From contig NZ_LGUR01000184.1 in the NCBI RefSeq assembly GCF_001270495.1, forward strand, positions 53,203 to 117,202: a stretch of 64,000 bases of DNA. Direction: 5' to 3'. The notes under the pieces were generated by a model, which saw only the letters and a list, made by a program, of their open reading frames with translations, was not told the origin of the DNA and made no database searches. This DNA comes from Streptomyces viridochromogenes. GTDB taxonomy: Bacteria; Actinomycetota; Actinomycetes; Streptomycetales; Streptomycetaceae. Positions 33,368-42,625 of the stretch are shown piece after piece; within the stretch, counting starts at the first letter, position 1; each line of letters opens with the position of its first letter. Position numbers and translations under genes: made by a program.

Positions 33368-34168
33368 TTACGCGGCGGCCTGCGGCCAGGTGATCCAGGA
33401 CTCCGGGATCGTCTCGTCGAGTCGGCGCAGGTCCTGCGATCCGAGCACACCCGTGCGCAGCAGCTCCCGCGCCACGAGACGCGCCACGGCGATCGCGCCC
33501 GGCGGATTGAAGTGCGTGTTGTCCTGCTCGGTGGCGGTCCAGTTGAAGTACTTCTTGGTCTCCTCGACCCCGAGCCGCTGCCAGAGCGCGATGGACAGGG
33601 CCTGGATGTCGAGCAGCGTGACGCGCTCCTCCTGAGCGAGCGCCCGCATCGCCGCCGGATATTCGCCGTGGGTCGGCACGGCCTTGCCGGCCGCGTCGAA
33701 CTTCCGCCGCTCGACGGAGGTGGCGAGCACCGGTCGCGCACCCCGGGCGCGGGCGCCGTCGATGTACAGCCGCAGATAGTCCTGGTACGTCGTCCAGGGC
33801 TCGGTGTACCGAGTGGGGTCGGCGACCTTCTCGTCGTTGTGGCCGAACTGGATGAGAAGGAAGTCCCCCGGCCGAATGGCACGGAGGATGACGTCGAGCC
33901 GCCCTTCGTCGACGAAGCTCTTCGAACTACGCCCGTTCTGCGCGTGGTTGGAGACGGACCGGTCCTTGCGCAGAAAGAAGGGGAGCGCCATGCCCCACCC
34001 GGTCTCGGGGGCGACGTCGGAGTACTTCTGGGCGGCGGTGGAGTCACCGGCGATGTAGAGGGTGCGGGTGCGGTGGAGGGAGGTGGCCTGAGCGGTACCG
34101 GTGGCCGCGAACGTGAGCGGAGCGGCGGCGAGGGCCGCCATCGCGGCCTGTCTGCGGGTGAGCGACAC
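33368..34168 (-). CDS. Rhamnogalacturonan acetylesterase-like SGNH hydrolase, family CE12
   Basis: The 266-residue protein has a Tat-type signal (LTRRQAAMAALAAAPLTFAA) and a CE12 SGNH fold: block I IAGDSTAAQKY (nucleophile Ser), block III LIQFGHNDEK (Gly and Asn), and block V DNTHFNPPGA (Asp and His). CE12 enzymes remove acetyl groups from rhamnogalacturonan I or pectin. The GTG at 34168 is preceded by GAAAGG. It is the first gene of the second half of the pectin operon, after a terminator-like hairpin at 34227-34256. Confidence 0.88.
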   Translation of the reverse strand: MSLTRRQAAMAALAAAPLTFAATGTAQATSLHRTRTLYIAGDSTAAQKYSDVAPETGWGMALPFFLRKDRSVSNHAQNGRSSKSFVDEGRLDVILRAIRPGDFLLIQFGHNDEKVADPTRYTEPWTTYQDYLRLYIDGARARGARPVLATSVERRKFDAAGKAVPTHGEYPAAMRALAQEERVTLLDIQALSIALWQRLGVEETKKYFNWTATEQDNTHFNPPGAIAVARLVARELLRTGVLGSQDLRRLDETIPESWITWPQAAA

Positions 34169-34226
34169 GTGGATGTGCCTTTCTCGACAGTGCTGGTGAG
34201 GAGGTGGGTTCAGCGGTGCCTTTCAG

Positions 34227-34256
34227 CCTGGGGACGGCAACGGCACCGTCCCCAGG
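34227..34256 (-). terminator. Hairpin after the solute-binding protein gene
   Basis: A perfect 11-bp stem, CCTGGGGACGG (34227-34237) with CCGTCCCCAGG (34246-34256), lies 96 bp past the stop of the solute-binding protein gene and about 60 bp before the CE12 start. It probably ends or attenuates the transcript from the importer genes. The 180-bp gap holds nothing else. Confidence 0.7.
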
Positions 34257-34351
34257 AGCGGGGGGTGGGCTGATCTGCGGCTGCCGCCGCGTGGGGCGCG
34301 GCCGGCCACGAACGAACTGGCGACCGGCCGCGCAGAGGAGCGACCGGGCTG

Positions 34352-35713
34352 TCAGCCGTTCCTTTCCTTCCACTCGGTCTGAGCCTCGTTGAGCTGGCCG
34401 GCCATCGTGTCCAGGAAGTCCTTGGCGCTCATGTCACCGTTCAGCACCTTCTGGAAGTTGGGCTCGTTGTCGGCCTTGGAGATCGTGTTCCAGTCCGGCA
34501 GGTAGTACGGCAGCTGGACGATCGTCGTGGAGCCGTCGGACAGCGCCTCGGCGGCCAGCTTGGTCGGCTCGGCCTTGGAGATCCAGGCGTCCTTGGCGGC
34601 ATCCGAGTTCGCCGGCACCGCGCCCGCGGACTCGTTCCACTTGGAGTTCTCCGCGGCCGAGACGGCGAACTCGATGAACTTCCAGGCCGCTTCCTTGTTC
34701 TTGGAGCTCTTGAACACGCCCAGGCCGTCGACCGGGTTGGAGACCTGGACACGCTTGCCGCCGGGGCCGGTCGGCTGCGGGATACCCCGGAACTTGTCGA
34801 CGCCGAGCGCCTTCACGTGGTCCTGGTAGGAGCCCAGGTTGTGGTTGAGCATGCCGATGGTGCCCGAGTCCCACTGGGCGACCATCTTGGTGAAGTCGTT
34901 GTTGAGGTCGGCGGCCGGGGTGACCTTCTTGTAGAGGCCCGCGTACTTCTCCAGCGCCGCCACGTTCTTCGGGTCGTTGACCGTGGTCTTCTCATTGCCG
35001 GAGTCCCAGAACGAGGTGATGCCGGACTGCCCGTACATCGCGTCCAGCGCCTGGGCGATGGAGCCGGCGCCACCACGGATGGTGTACCCGAACTCGTTCT
35101 TGCCCTTGTTCGTCAGCTTGTCCGCGGCCTCGTAGAACTTGTCCCACGTGGTCGGCTCGTCCAGGCCCGCCTTCTTGAACAGGTCGGTCCGGTAGTACAG
35201 GACGCCGTTGTTCGCGGAGGTCGGGATCGAGTACAGCTTGTCGTCACCGCCGCCGGCCGCCTTCATCGAAGCGACCAGGTCGTCGTTGAGCTTGCCGTTC
35301 AGGGAGGACTTGGCGAACCGGTCGTCCAGCGGCTCCAGCGCGTTCTGCGCGGCGAACCCTGCGAGCATCGCCGCGCCGACACCGCCGACGTCCGGCAGTC
35401 CGCCGCCCTGGAGGGCGGTGTCCACCTTGGACTGGTAGTCGGTGGACGGGATCCCGACGTACTCGACCTTGATGTCCGGGTTCGCCTTCTCGAAGTCGGC
35501 GATGATCTCCTTCCAGATGTCGGTGCGGACACCGCCGTTGTTGTCCCAGAAGACGACCTTTCCCGTGCCGCTGCCCTCGGCGCCCTTGTCGCCGCCCGTA
35601 CCGCTCCCGTCGTCCCCGCAGGCGGTGGCGGTCAGGGCGAGCACTGCACTCAGGGCAACGGCGGCCGGCGTACGGCGCCCGCCTGCGCTGCTTCTGCGAT
35701 TGCTGATCTTCAT
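34352..35713 (-). CDS. Carbohydrate ABC importer, solute-binding lipoprotein
   Basis: The 453-residue protein has a lipoprotein signal (ALSAVLALTATACGDDG; lipid-anchored Cys at about residue 32) and the type-1 sugar-binding fold: KVVFWDNNGGVRTDIW, YSIPTSANNGVLYYRTDLF, TWDKFYEAADKL and a C-terminal WKFIEFAVSAAENSKW. It should bind oligosaccharides, probably pectin fragments. ATG at 35713. It lies 8 kb downstream of its two permease genes (42622-44450), with the PL1-CE8, GH43, PmoA-like, oxidoreductase and PL1 genes in between. No ATPase gene is present. Confidence 0.9.
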   Translation of the reverse strand: MKISNRRSSAGGRRTPAAVALSAVLALTATACGDDGSGTGGDKGAEGSGTGKVVFWDNNGGVRTDIWKEIIADFEKANPDIKVEYVGIPSTDYQSKVDTALQGGGLPDVGGVGAAMLAGFAAQNALEPLDDRFAKSSLNGKLNDDLVASMKAAGGGDDKLYSIPTSANNGVLYYRTDLFKKAGLDEPTTWDKFYEAADKLTNKGKNEFGYTIRGGAGSIAQALDAMYGQSGITSFWDSGNEKTTVNDPKNVAALEKYAGLYKKVTPAADLNNDFTKMVAQWDSGTIGMLNHNLGSYQDHVKALGVDKFRGIPQPTGPGGKRVQVSNPVDGLGVFKSSKNKEAAWKFIEFAVSAAENSKWNESAGAVPANSDAAKDAWISKAEPTKLAAEALSDGSTTIVQLPYYLPDWNTISKADNEPNFQKVLNGDMSAKDFLDTMAGQLNEAQTEWKERNG

Positions 35714-35784
35714 TGGTCGGCTCTCTTCTTCTGGATCAGACGGAGATATGCAGTTGTGGGGGCTTCGGGGGCGCTGAGCAGCCG

Positions 35785-37776
35785 TCAGTGCCGGACGTGC
35801 GGCGCCCAGCCGTCGGTGCCCTTCAGGTAGTCGGAGACGGTGTGGGACCGCGCCGCCTCGTCGCTCATCTGCGGCCGGTCCGCCGTGACGGCGGCTCCCG
35901 GCCCGTAGTTGCCGTACTCCGTGAACCGCGCGTCCTTCCAGGAGAACTCGCTCATGTCGGTCCACGGCGAGGCCTTGATCGCGGCGGGCAGCAGGGTGTC
36001 GCGGATCAGCACCTGCGCGACCGCCGCCGGTTCACCGCCCGGGTGCCAGGGCCGCCCGAGGTGGAAGCTCCCGGCAGGCGCGTCGCTCACGATCTTCGAC
36101 CGCGTGATCAGGAAGCCGTACGGGTTGCCGGTCCAGGTCGAAGCCGCCGTGATCCAACCGTTGTTGGTGGTGGAGCCGCGGTTCAACGCCTTGATCAGCG
36201 AGTGCTCGATGACGGTGCTCGCCCGCCCGTAGATGAAGTCGACGTCGCCCTCGATGTAGCAGTCGCGGAGGTAGACCCGGCTGAGGGTGGTCAGCTTGGG
36301 GCTGTCGGTCATCAAGGTGTCCTGGTTGCCCAGGAAGCCGGTGTTCTCGAAGACGATCCGGTCACCGGTCGTCTTCATCGCCAGCGCCTGCTCGCCCTTG
36401 AGCTCGTGCGCGGCCTCGTCGAAGTCGTTGCTGAAGGTGAGGTTGCGGGCGGTGACGTCGTTCGCCGCGATCCTGACGGTGGCGCTCCCCGTCGACCCCC
36501 CGTACTCGGCGGGCGTGTCGAAGACGATCAGGGTGTCGGAGCGGTCGCGTCCAGTCCCCTGGAGCACGATGTTCGGCTTCTTCGCCGGGATGAGCACCTT
36601 CTCGCGGTACGTCCCCGGCGCGACAGCGATCGTCACCGCACTGGCGTTGCCCTCGGGCACCGCGTCCACCGCGGCCTGCACCGTCGGGTAGGCGGCCGGA
36701 ACGTTCAGCACCACACCGATCCGCTCCTGCGGCCCGGAGAACCGCTTCACCAGCGCCGGCACGGCTGCCGCCGGGTCGAGCCGGTAGTCGTAGAAGTCCC
36801 GCGGTTCGAAGGCGGCGCCCCACTCGTCGTGCCGGCCGGTCGTGTTCTTCAGGATCGACCCGCGCTGCACCAGCTCCGCGGTCGCGTCGGCCTGGTACGG
36901 GTGCTGGACGTCCCGGTAGTAGCTGTTCTCGATGACCATCTTGGTCCTGCCCCGCGACCAGTTGCCGTACGTCCACACCGGGTCACCGGGATCCGCCTGC
37001 GCGGTCAGGTAGTTGTTGTACAGGTGCGCGTAGGCGGCGTTGTCGACGGACGGGTTGCGCTGCTTGGTGCCCGCGAACCAGTTGTGGTCGATCGTGATCT
37101 GCGTCTTGACGTTGGTGGTCCAGCCGAGGCCGAACGTCTTGTTGTTGTTCTCGAACCGGTTGTAGGAGACGGTCACGTACTCGCTGTCCTTGCGGACGTC
37201 GAGCTGACCGTCGCAGATGTTCGAGAAGCGGTTGTGGTCGACCCACACGTGGTGGACGGTGTCCATCTGGATACCGTCGAAGTCGGTGTCCTTGCAGTCC
37301 CAGTTGCCCGCGATCGCCGAGTCGCGGATCGTCATGTTGCGGATGATCACGTTGTGCGTGCCGGGCGCGAGATGGAACTCGCCCTGCACCAGCTCACCGC
37401 TCGTACCGACGCCGATGATCGTCTTGTCCGAGGCGACGTTGATGCTCGCGCCGAAGGGCTGCGCGGTGATGGCGCCCTGCACCCGGATGACGTAGGGCTC
37501 GGGCGCCGCCGCGTACCTGGCCAGCGAGGCCTGGTCCGTGACGGTGACGACCTTGCCGCCCGCACCGCCGGTCGTACCGCCGGCGACGGAGGCGAAGCCG
37601 TGAGGCTGGTCGCTCCAGCGGGCGGCCGGCGTCTTGGTGGTCGTGGCGGGGGCGGCGGCGTTCGCCTCGCCCAGTGTCCCCAGCCCCAGGGCGGCCACCA
37701 GGCCCACCACGGCGGTCAGGGTTCTACCGGATCCGGGACCAGATATCGGCAAGCGCTTGCTACGGAGGTGCGTCAT
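35785..37776 (-). CDS. PL1 pectate lyase - CE8 pectin methylesterase fusion
   Basis: The 663-residue secreted protein has a signal peptide (to about residue 40), a PL1 lyase (about 50-345: GGTTGGAGGKVVTVTD, VWVDHNRFSN at 178-187, catalytic-type KQRNPSVDN at 238-246) and a CE8 methylesterase (about 355-660: GTYREKVLIP, LGNQDTLMTD, EGDVDFIYGRAST, LGRPWHPGG). A fused pair would demethylate pectin and cut it in one molecule. ATG at 37776 follows TGGAG. A perfect GCAAGCGCTTGC palindrome lies inside the first codons (37749-37760). The gene is 40 bp after the GH43 gene and 71 bp before the solute-binding gene. Confidence 0.92.
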   Translation of the reverse strand: MTHLRSKRLPISGPGSGRTLTAVVGLVAALGLGTLGEANAAAPATTTKTPAARWSDQPHGFASVAGGTTGGAGGKVVTVTDQASLARYAAAPEPYVIRVQGAITAQPFGASINVASDKTIIGVGTSGELVQGEFHLAPGTHNVIIRNMTIRDSAIAGNWDCKDTDFDGIQMDTVHHVWVDHNRFSNICDGQLDVRKDSEYVTVSYNRFENNNKTFGLGWTTNVKTQITIDHNWFAGTKQRNPSVDNAAYAHLYNNYLTAQADPGDPVWTYGNWSRGRTKMVIENSYYRDVQHPYQADATAELVQRGSILKNTTGRHDEWGAAFEPRDFYDYRLDPAAAVPALVKRFSGPQERIGVVLNVPAAYPTVQAAVDAVPEGNASAVTIAVAPGTYREKVLIPAKKPNIVLQGTGRDRSDTLIVFDTPAEYGGSTGSATVRIAANDVTARNLTFSNDFDEAAHELKGEQALAMKTTGDRIVFENTGFLGNQDTLMTDSPKLTTLSRVYLRDCYIEGDVDFIYGRASTVIEHSLIKALNRGSTTNNGWITAASTWTGNPYGFLITRSKIVSDAPAGSFHLGRPWHPGGEPAAVAQVLIRDTLLPAAIKASPWTDMSEFSWKDARFTEYGNYGPGAAVTADRPQMSDEAARSHTVSDYLKGTDGWAPHVRH
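37749..37760. promoter_or_regulatory. LacI-type palindrome just inside the PL1-CE8 gene
   Basis: GCAAGCGCTTGC is a perfect 12-bp palindrome with the central CG of LacI-family operators, 17 bp past the A of the ATG. It shares the AAGCGCTT core with sites at 44491-44504 and 46601-46618. Confidence 0.4.
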
Positions 37777-37816
37777 TGCGACTCCAATGGCTCAACAGGC
37801 TTACATGCGAGATGAG

Positions 37817-39325
37817 TTACAGAGAACGGATCCTGAACTGCGTGAAGGTCGCCGCGCCCGCGTGCCCCTGCTCTGCGGGAGCGAGAGCGAACAACCCCAG
37901 CAGGGCGCCGACCCAGCGCCACGGCATGGCGGCGAAGACGGGCCCCGAGGCGCGCGGGCCGTCACCGGCGTCGGTGAAGAACCGGCAGCGCGCCCCCGCC
38001 CCGATCTCGATCCGCAGCCGCACTCGCCCGTCCGGGGCGAGCCGCGCGTGTTCGGCGTCCCGTTCCTTCTCCGCGACCGCTTCGGCGAACCGGTGCACCA
38101 CGTGCGCCTCCCCGTCCGCGCCCCGCTGGAGCCCGATCCAGCCGAACGCGTCTCCGAGCACCGCGAGCCCCGCCCGCGCCCCCGGCTCCTCGCTGTCCAG
38201 CTGTAGCTCGACCTCGACCGCGCAGGGCGTGCCCGGCAGTCGCTGGGTGAGGATGTTCGGCAGTTTGCGCAGGTCGTGGGCGTCTGCCGAGCGGACGCAG
38301 GCCAGTTTCAGGCCGTCGCCCGAGTGGTGGGTGGCCCAGCCGTCCTGTGGGATGGCGGTCCAGGACCACTGGCGGCCGAAGCGTCCGCCGGGGAAGTCGT
38401 CGTCGGTGGCGGGTGCGGCGGGCGGCTGCGGCGGCAGGTCGGGCCTGCGGTGCACGGCGACGGGCGCGCCGTCGTCGCCCAGCACCGGCCAGCCGTCGGC
38501 GCCCCAGCGCATCGGCTGGAGGTGGACGACCCGGCCGTACGCGCCCCGCTGCTGGAAGTGCAGGAACCAGTCCTCACCGGAGGGGGTGCGCACCCAGCCG
38601 CCCTGGTGCGGTCCGTTGACGTCGGTGTCCTTCTGTTCGAGGACGATCTTCTCCTCGTAGGGCCCGAAGAACTCGCGCGAGCGGAAGGCACCCTGCCAGC
38701 CGGTCTCCACTCCCCCGGCGGGCGCCAGGATCCAGAACCAGCCGTCGTGCTGGTAGAGCTTCGGCCCTTCGAGGGTGAACCAGCCGGGGATCCGGTCGCC
38801 GTCGACGATCAGCTTGCCCTCGTCGAGGAGCTCGGTGCCGTCGGGGCGCATACGGTGGCCGGTGAGCCGGTTCTTCACTCCGGACCGGGACTTGGCCCAG
38901 GCGTGCACGAGGTAGGCCTCGCCGGTCTCGTCGTCCCAGAGGGGGCAGGGGTCGATGAGGCCCTTGCCCTGCTTCACCAGGTGCGGGCGCGTCCAGGGGC
39001 CGCGGATCTCAGGGGCGTTGACCTGGAAGATGCCCTGGTCGGGGTCGCCCCAGAAGATCCAGAAGCGGTCGTCGTGGTGGCGGAGGGAGGGCGCCCAGAC
39101 CCCGCAGTCGTGGCGAGGGGTCGCGAACTCCTCGGCCGGTTCGAGGTGGTCGACGGCGTGGCCGACCAGGGTCCAGTTGACCAGGTCCCGGGAGTGCAGC
39201 AGCGGCAGGCCCGGGGCGCGGCTGAAGCTGGAGGCGGTGAGGTAGAAGTCGTCACCGACGCGGACGACGTCCGGGTCGGACCAGTCGGCGTTCAGGATCG
39301 GGTTCGTGTACGTCTCGGAGGTCAC
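37817..39325 (-). CDS. Cytoplasmic GH43 beta-xylosidase/arabinofuranosidase
   Basis: The 502-residue protein has no signal peptide, so it works on imported oligosaccharides. The GH43 propeller starts TYTNPILNADWSDPDVVRVG with the catalytic base Asp, continues with GVWAPSLRHHDDRFWIFWGD and the general-acid WFTLEGPKLY region, and is followed from about residue 320 by a beta-sandwich domain (WSWTAIPQDGWATHHSGDGL) of the kind found at the end of GH43 xylosidases. GTG at 39325 overlaps the PmoA-like gene stop by 4 bp. Confidence 0.88.
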   Translation of the reverse strand: MTSETYTNPILNADWSDPDVVRVGDDFYLTASSFSRAPGLPLLHSRDLVNWTLVGHAVDHLEPAEEFATPRHDCGVWAPSLRHHDDRFWIFWGDPDQGIFQVNAPEIRGPWTRPHLVKQGKGLIDPCPLWDDETGEAYLVHAWAKSRSGVKNRLTGHRMRPDGTELLDEGKLIVDGDRIPGWFTLEGPKLYQHDGWFWILAPAGGVETGWQGAFRSREFFGPYEEKIVLEQKDTDVNGPHQGGWVRTPSGEDWFLHFQQRGAYGRVVHLQPMRWGADGWPVLGDDGAPVAVHRRPDLPPQPPAAPATDDDFPGGRFGRQWSWTAIPQDGWATHHSGDGLKLACVRSADAHDLRKLPNILTQRLPGTPCAVEVELQLDSEEPGARAGLAVLGDAFGWIGLQRGADGEAHVVHRFAEAVAEKERDAEHARLAPDGRVRLRIEIGAGARCRFFTDAGDGPRASGPVFAAMPWRWVGALLGLFALAPAEQGHAGAATFTQFRIRSL

Positions 39326-40167
39326 GGGCTCACCGCCTTGCGGACCAGGGACGCCGCTTCGAGCCGGCTGATCCGGCCGTCGGCGACGACGGTGACGATC
39401 CGGCGTACGGCGGTCTCACCGGGCGGGATCTGCAGCCGTTCCTCGGCGGCGAGGGAGGAGCCGACGCCGGGATACTCCTCGGCGCGCACGAACCAGGGGT
39501 CCCGGCGGGTCTGCTCGGTGGCCCCGGCGAAGATCAGGGTCCAGGTGGAGCCCATGAGCGCCACCCAGGGGGCGCGGGTGCCGTGGATCTCCTGCTCGCC
39601 CTCGCGGTCGGCGGTGAACACGTCCGGCGCCGACTCCTCCTTGCGGGCCCGCCAGAAGAAGCCGCCGTACGCCGCGCCGGGGCGCCCGTTGGTGGCGGGG
39701 CTGCCGATCGACAGCGGGCCGGAGGTGACGTTGGTCAGGGAGAAGGTGAAGTCCAACGCCCAGGCGAACTCGGTGAGTTCGGTTGCCGCGACCGTACGGC
39801 GCTCGCGCAGCAGCTCGGCGCCGGACGCCACCCAGCGCAGTTCCTCGACGAAGCCGTCGGGGTCGCGCAGCTGGAAGGAGGAGTGCCGCTGGGCGCCGTG
39901 GTTGTCCAGCTCGGTCGGTCCCTGGTCGCGGACGAAGGTGCGTCCGCCCCAGAAGTTGGACCCCTCGACGTCGGGAACGGCGACACCGACGCCGAGGTGG
40001 TGTATGTGGTCGGCGGGGCTGAGCTCGGTGACCGCCGTGCCGGCCAGGGTGGTGACGGGGTGCAGATAGGGGCGTGGGGAGAGCCGGGGCGGCAGTTCGG
40101 GCCGGGTGACGTACCGGCCGACGGGGCGGCCCGCGACGCGCAGCACCGCGGTGTCGTGGGGGGTCAT
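39322..40167 (-). CDS. PmoA-like protein (DUF6807)
   Basis: The 281-residue protein is of the PmoA-like (DUF6807) family, a beta-sandwich found in many actinobacterial and Bacteroidetes carbohydrate operons. Seen blocks are RPYLHPVTTLAGTAVTELSP, DHIHHLGVGVAV and a FFWRARK segment. The two histidines of DHIHH are conserved in the family. No reaction is established. It lies between GH43 and a Gfo/Idh/MocA oxidoreductase with overlapping start and stop codons on both sides, so it belongs to the same sugar pathway. Confidence 0.8.
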   Translation of the reverse strand: MTPHDTAVLRVAGRPVGRYVTRPELPPRLSPRPYLHPVTTLAGTAVTELSPADHIHHLGVGVAVPDVEGSNFWGGRTFVRDQGPTELDNHGAQRHSSFQLRDPDGFVEELRWVASGAELLRERRTVAATELTEFAWALDFTFSLTNVTSGPLSIGSPATNGRPGAAYGGFFWRARKEESAPDVFTADREGEQEIHGTRAPWVALMGSTWTLIFAGATEQTRRDPWFVRAEEYPGVGSSLAAEERLQIPPGETAVRRIVTVVADGRISRLEAASLVRKAVSP

Positions 40168-41324
40168 CAGGTGCTCACCTCTTTCGTTCTCGCCGGCAGC
40201 GCCCAGGCGGCGCCCAGCTCGGAGTAGAGGGCGAGGTTGTCGGCGGCGGCCGCGACCAGGCCGTCGATGCCGGGCACGACCCGGCGCTGCTCGTCGGGGA
40301 GCAGCTGCCAGGTTCCGGTCGGCAGCTGGGCCGGGTCGGGAGCCAGCCGAATCGCTTCAACGACCTTCATGAAAGCGCCGGCCGTCTCGGGTGTGACCAG
40401 CAGGTCTGCGCCGTCGATGAGGTGCTCGACGAGGTTCTCCAGCAGGTCCGTGCGGTCGTACTCGGACTCCTCGGGGCCGTGACCCGCGCGCTGGAGCAGG
40501 ACGCGGTCCTGCTTGTACCAGAAGGTGATCCGGCCGCGGTCGCCGTGGACGACGACGTACGGCTCGTCGGGGTCCTCGGCGCACAGGGTCGCGGCGACGA
40601 CGACACGGTGGCCGGCCGTGGTGGTGACGCGGACGCAGGAGGTGTCGTCGGACTCGATGTCGTTGGCGCGCAGCAGTTCGGTCTCGATGGCGGTGACGTC
40701 CTCGGCCTGCACCGTGCCGCCCAGCGCGAGGGCGGTGGCGACGGCGTGCGCGAGCGGGTTGGTCAGCACCCCGTCGATGACGTCGACGCCGTTCAGCCGC
40801 CGCTTGCCCGCCCAGGGCGCACGCCGGTAGTACGCCTCGGCGCGGGCCCAGGCCCCGGCCCCGCCGATCCCGACGATCTCGCCGATCGCACCCTGCGCCA
40901 TCAGCTCCCGGATCGCGGGCACGGCACGCGAGCCCAGTGACTGGAAGCCGATCTGACAGACGACCCCGGCCTCGGCGACCCCGTCGGCCATGCGCCGGAA
41001 CTCGGCGTACGACGGCGCGGGCGGCTTCTCCAGCAGGACGTGGACACCCCGGCGGGCGGCCGTCAGGGCCAGGTCGGTGTGGGTCGGGATCGGTGTGCAG
41101 ATCACCGCGACGCTCGCGCCGGTGGAGTCGAGGAGGGCGCCGAAGTCGGCGGACTGCTCCGGCGAGCCGAGGCCCTCGGGCAGTTCCTCCGCCGTCAGCG
41201 GGGTCAGCTCGCAGATCCCCGCCAGCCGGACGATTCCCTTGTCCTGGAGCCGGCGGATGTTGTCGAGGTGCCAGCGGCCGTGGCCGCGCGCGCCCGCGAG
41301 GACGACGGGTACGGCAGTGCTCAT
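40167..41324 (-). CDS. Gfo/Idh/MocA-family oxidoreductase
   Basis: The 385-residue protein has an N-terminal Rossmann domain (VPVVLAGARGHGRWHLDNIR, with the EKPPAPSYAE signature that follows the catalytic Lys position) and the Gfo/Idh/MocA C-terminal domain. Such enzymes oxidise or rearrange sugars with NAD(P). The substrate is unknown; with PmoA-like and GH43 neighbours, a pectin-side-chain sugar is likely. GGAGG lies 5 bp upstream of the ATG at 41324. The last base of its stop codon is shared with the ATG of the next gene, and its own ATG overlaps the PL1 stop. Confidence 0.85.
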   Translation of the reverse strand: MSTAVPVVLAGARGHGRWHLDNIRRLQDKGIVRLAGICELTPLTAEELPEGLGSPEQSADFGALLDSTGASVAVICTPIPTHTDLALTAARRGVHVLLEKPPAPSYAEFRRMADGVAEAGVVCQIGFQSLGSRAVPAIRELMAQGAIGEIVGIGGAGAWARAEAYYRRAPWAGKRRLNGVDVIDGVLTNPLAHAVATALALGGTVQAEDVTAIETELLRANDIESDDTSCVRVTTTAGHRVVVAATLCAEDPDEPYVVVHGDRGRITFWYKQDRVLLQRAGHGPEESEYDRTDLLENLVEHLIDGADLLVTPETAGAFMKVVEAIRLAPDPAQLPTGTWQLLPDEQRRVVPGIDGLVAAAADNLALYSELGAAWALPARTKEVST

Positions 41325-42625
41325 GGGATCCTCCCTGCGCCCGCGCCGCGTGCCACCTCACGGTCGGCCGTGGCGGCGCTGTCGATCTTTGTGTGCAGGG
41401 TAGGTGTCCAGCCGACGTCGGCCGTGAGATCACGCTCGCTGCCGGAGTTGTAGGCGTTGTAGATGGCCAGCAAGTCCACCGGATAGCCGTTGAAGAGGGT
41501 GCCGGACTGGTGGAGGGCGGTGCCGTTCCAGCTCTTCACCAGGTCGGCGGCCTCGACGTGCCCGGGAGTGGTGAAGGCGTTGTTCTGGGCGTAGACGGCG
41601 GACTCGGTCGACACTCCGACGGAGTACCGGTAGTCGTACGCGTCGGCCGGGACGACGTACCGGTTGTTGTAGAGGTGCACCTGCCCGAAGCGGACGCGCG
41701 GGGCGCGCTGGACGACGGACTCGAACTCGTTGTGGTGCAGGGTGACGCGGAGCTTTCCGCGATCGCCGGTCGCGGTGTCGCCGTTGCCGATGAGGATCGC
41801 CTTGTCGTGGTCGGTGAACCGGCTCCAGGAGACGGTGACCAGGTCGGAGGCGTTGGTGATGTCCAGCAGGCCGTCGTGGCGGAGGTAGTTGCGGCCGAAG
41901 TAGGCGGGTTCCCCATGGTCCGGATGCCCGTTGTCGCTCAGGGACACATGGTCGACCCACACATGGGTGGCGCCGCGCAGCCATATGTTGTCGTACGCGG
42001 TCTTCCAGTCACCGAGGCCGCCTGTGTTGGGCTGCCACACAGGGAAGCAGTCGTAGGCGTCGCGCAGTTCCAGGTTGCGGACGATGACGTTGTCCGCGGC
42101 CTTGACCTGGAGGCTCGCGCCCTTCAGCACGGCCTTGTCGCCGAGTCCGACGAGGGTGGTGTTGGAGCCGACGGTCAGCTCGATCCGCTCGGCCTGCCTG
42201 GCCGCCGACGCCTGGCGGGCCTCCTCCTGCGGGCCGCTGGGCTTGGCGGAGCCCCAGGTGCGGGGGTCGTAGGCGGCCAGGTACTTCCTGGTGCTGTAGC
42301 CGTCGGTGGCGTAGTCGGCGCAGTCCAGGTGGTCGCCGTCGTCGTCGGTGTTGGCGTCGATGGTGCCGGCGACCCTGATGATCTTCGGGGTGGCGCTGCC
42401 GCCGTCGAGGGCACGGACCAGCTCACTCCGGTTGCGTACGGTGAAGACATGGGCGTCGTCGGCGGCGGAACCCCCCGTGGTACCACCGCCGGCCGCCGCC
42501 CAGCCGTCGTTCGGGGCGAGGGTGTCGCGGCTGATGTCGCGGGCCTCGGCCCCGGCCGGGGCGCTGAACGCGAGGCCCAGCATCCCGGCGAGGACGACCA
42601 GTTGAATGCCCCTTCGGCGCCTCAT
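41321..42625 (-). CDS. Secreted pectate lyase, family PL1, second intact copy
   Basis: The 434-residue protein has a signal peptide (GIQLVVLAGMLGLAFSAPAG) and a PL1 beta-helix with AAGGGTTGGSAADDAHVFTV, SNTTLVGLG, NVIVRNLEL, HVWVDHVSLSDN and VVQRAPRVRFG (catalytic Arg). Its ATG overlaps the stop of the malG-type permease gene (ATGA), and its own stop overlaps the oxidoreductase start. So this secreted lyase is translated from inside the importer operon. Confidence 0.92.
   Translation of the reverse strand: MRRRRGIQLVVLAGMLGLAFSAPAGAEARDISRDTLAPNDGWAAAGGGTTGGSAADDAHVFTVRNRSELVRALDGGSATPKIIRVAGTIDANTDDDGDHLDCADYATDGYSTRKYLAAYDPRTWGSAKPSGPQEEARQASAARQAERIELTVGSNTTLVGLGDKAVLKGASLQVKAADNVIVRNLELRDAYDCFPVWQPNTGGLGDWKTAYDNIWLRGATHVWVDHVSLSDNGHPDHGEPAYFGRNYLRHDGLLDITNASDLVTVSWSRFTDHDKAILIGNGDTATGDRGKLRVTLHHNEFESVVQRAPRVRFGQVHLYNNRYVVPADAYDYRYSVGVSTESAVYAQNNAFTTPGHVEAADLVKSWNGTALHQSGTLFNGYPVDLLAIYNAYNSGSERDLTADVGWTPTLHTKIDSAATADREVARGAGAGRIP

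Noticed and set aside
37749..37776. A later start for the PL1-CE8 gene so that the palindrome lies upstream
   Set aside because: The ATG at 37776 has a ribosome site and the residues after it are needed to form the basic part of the signal peptide.
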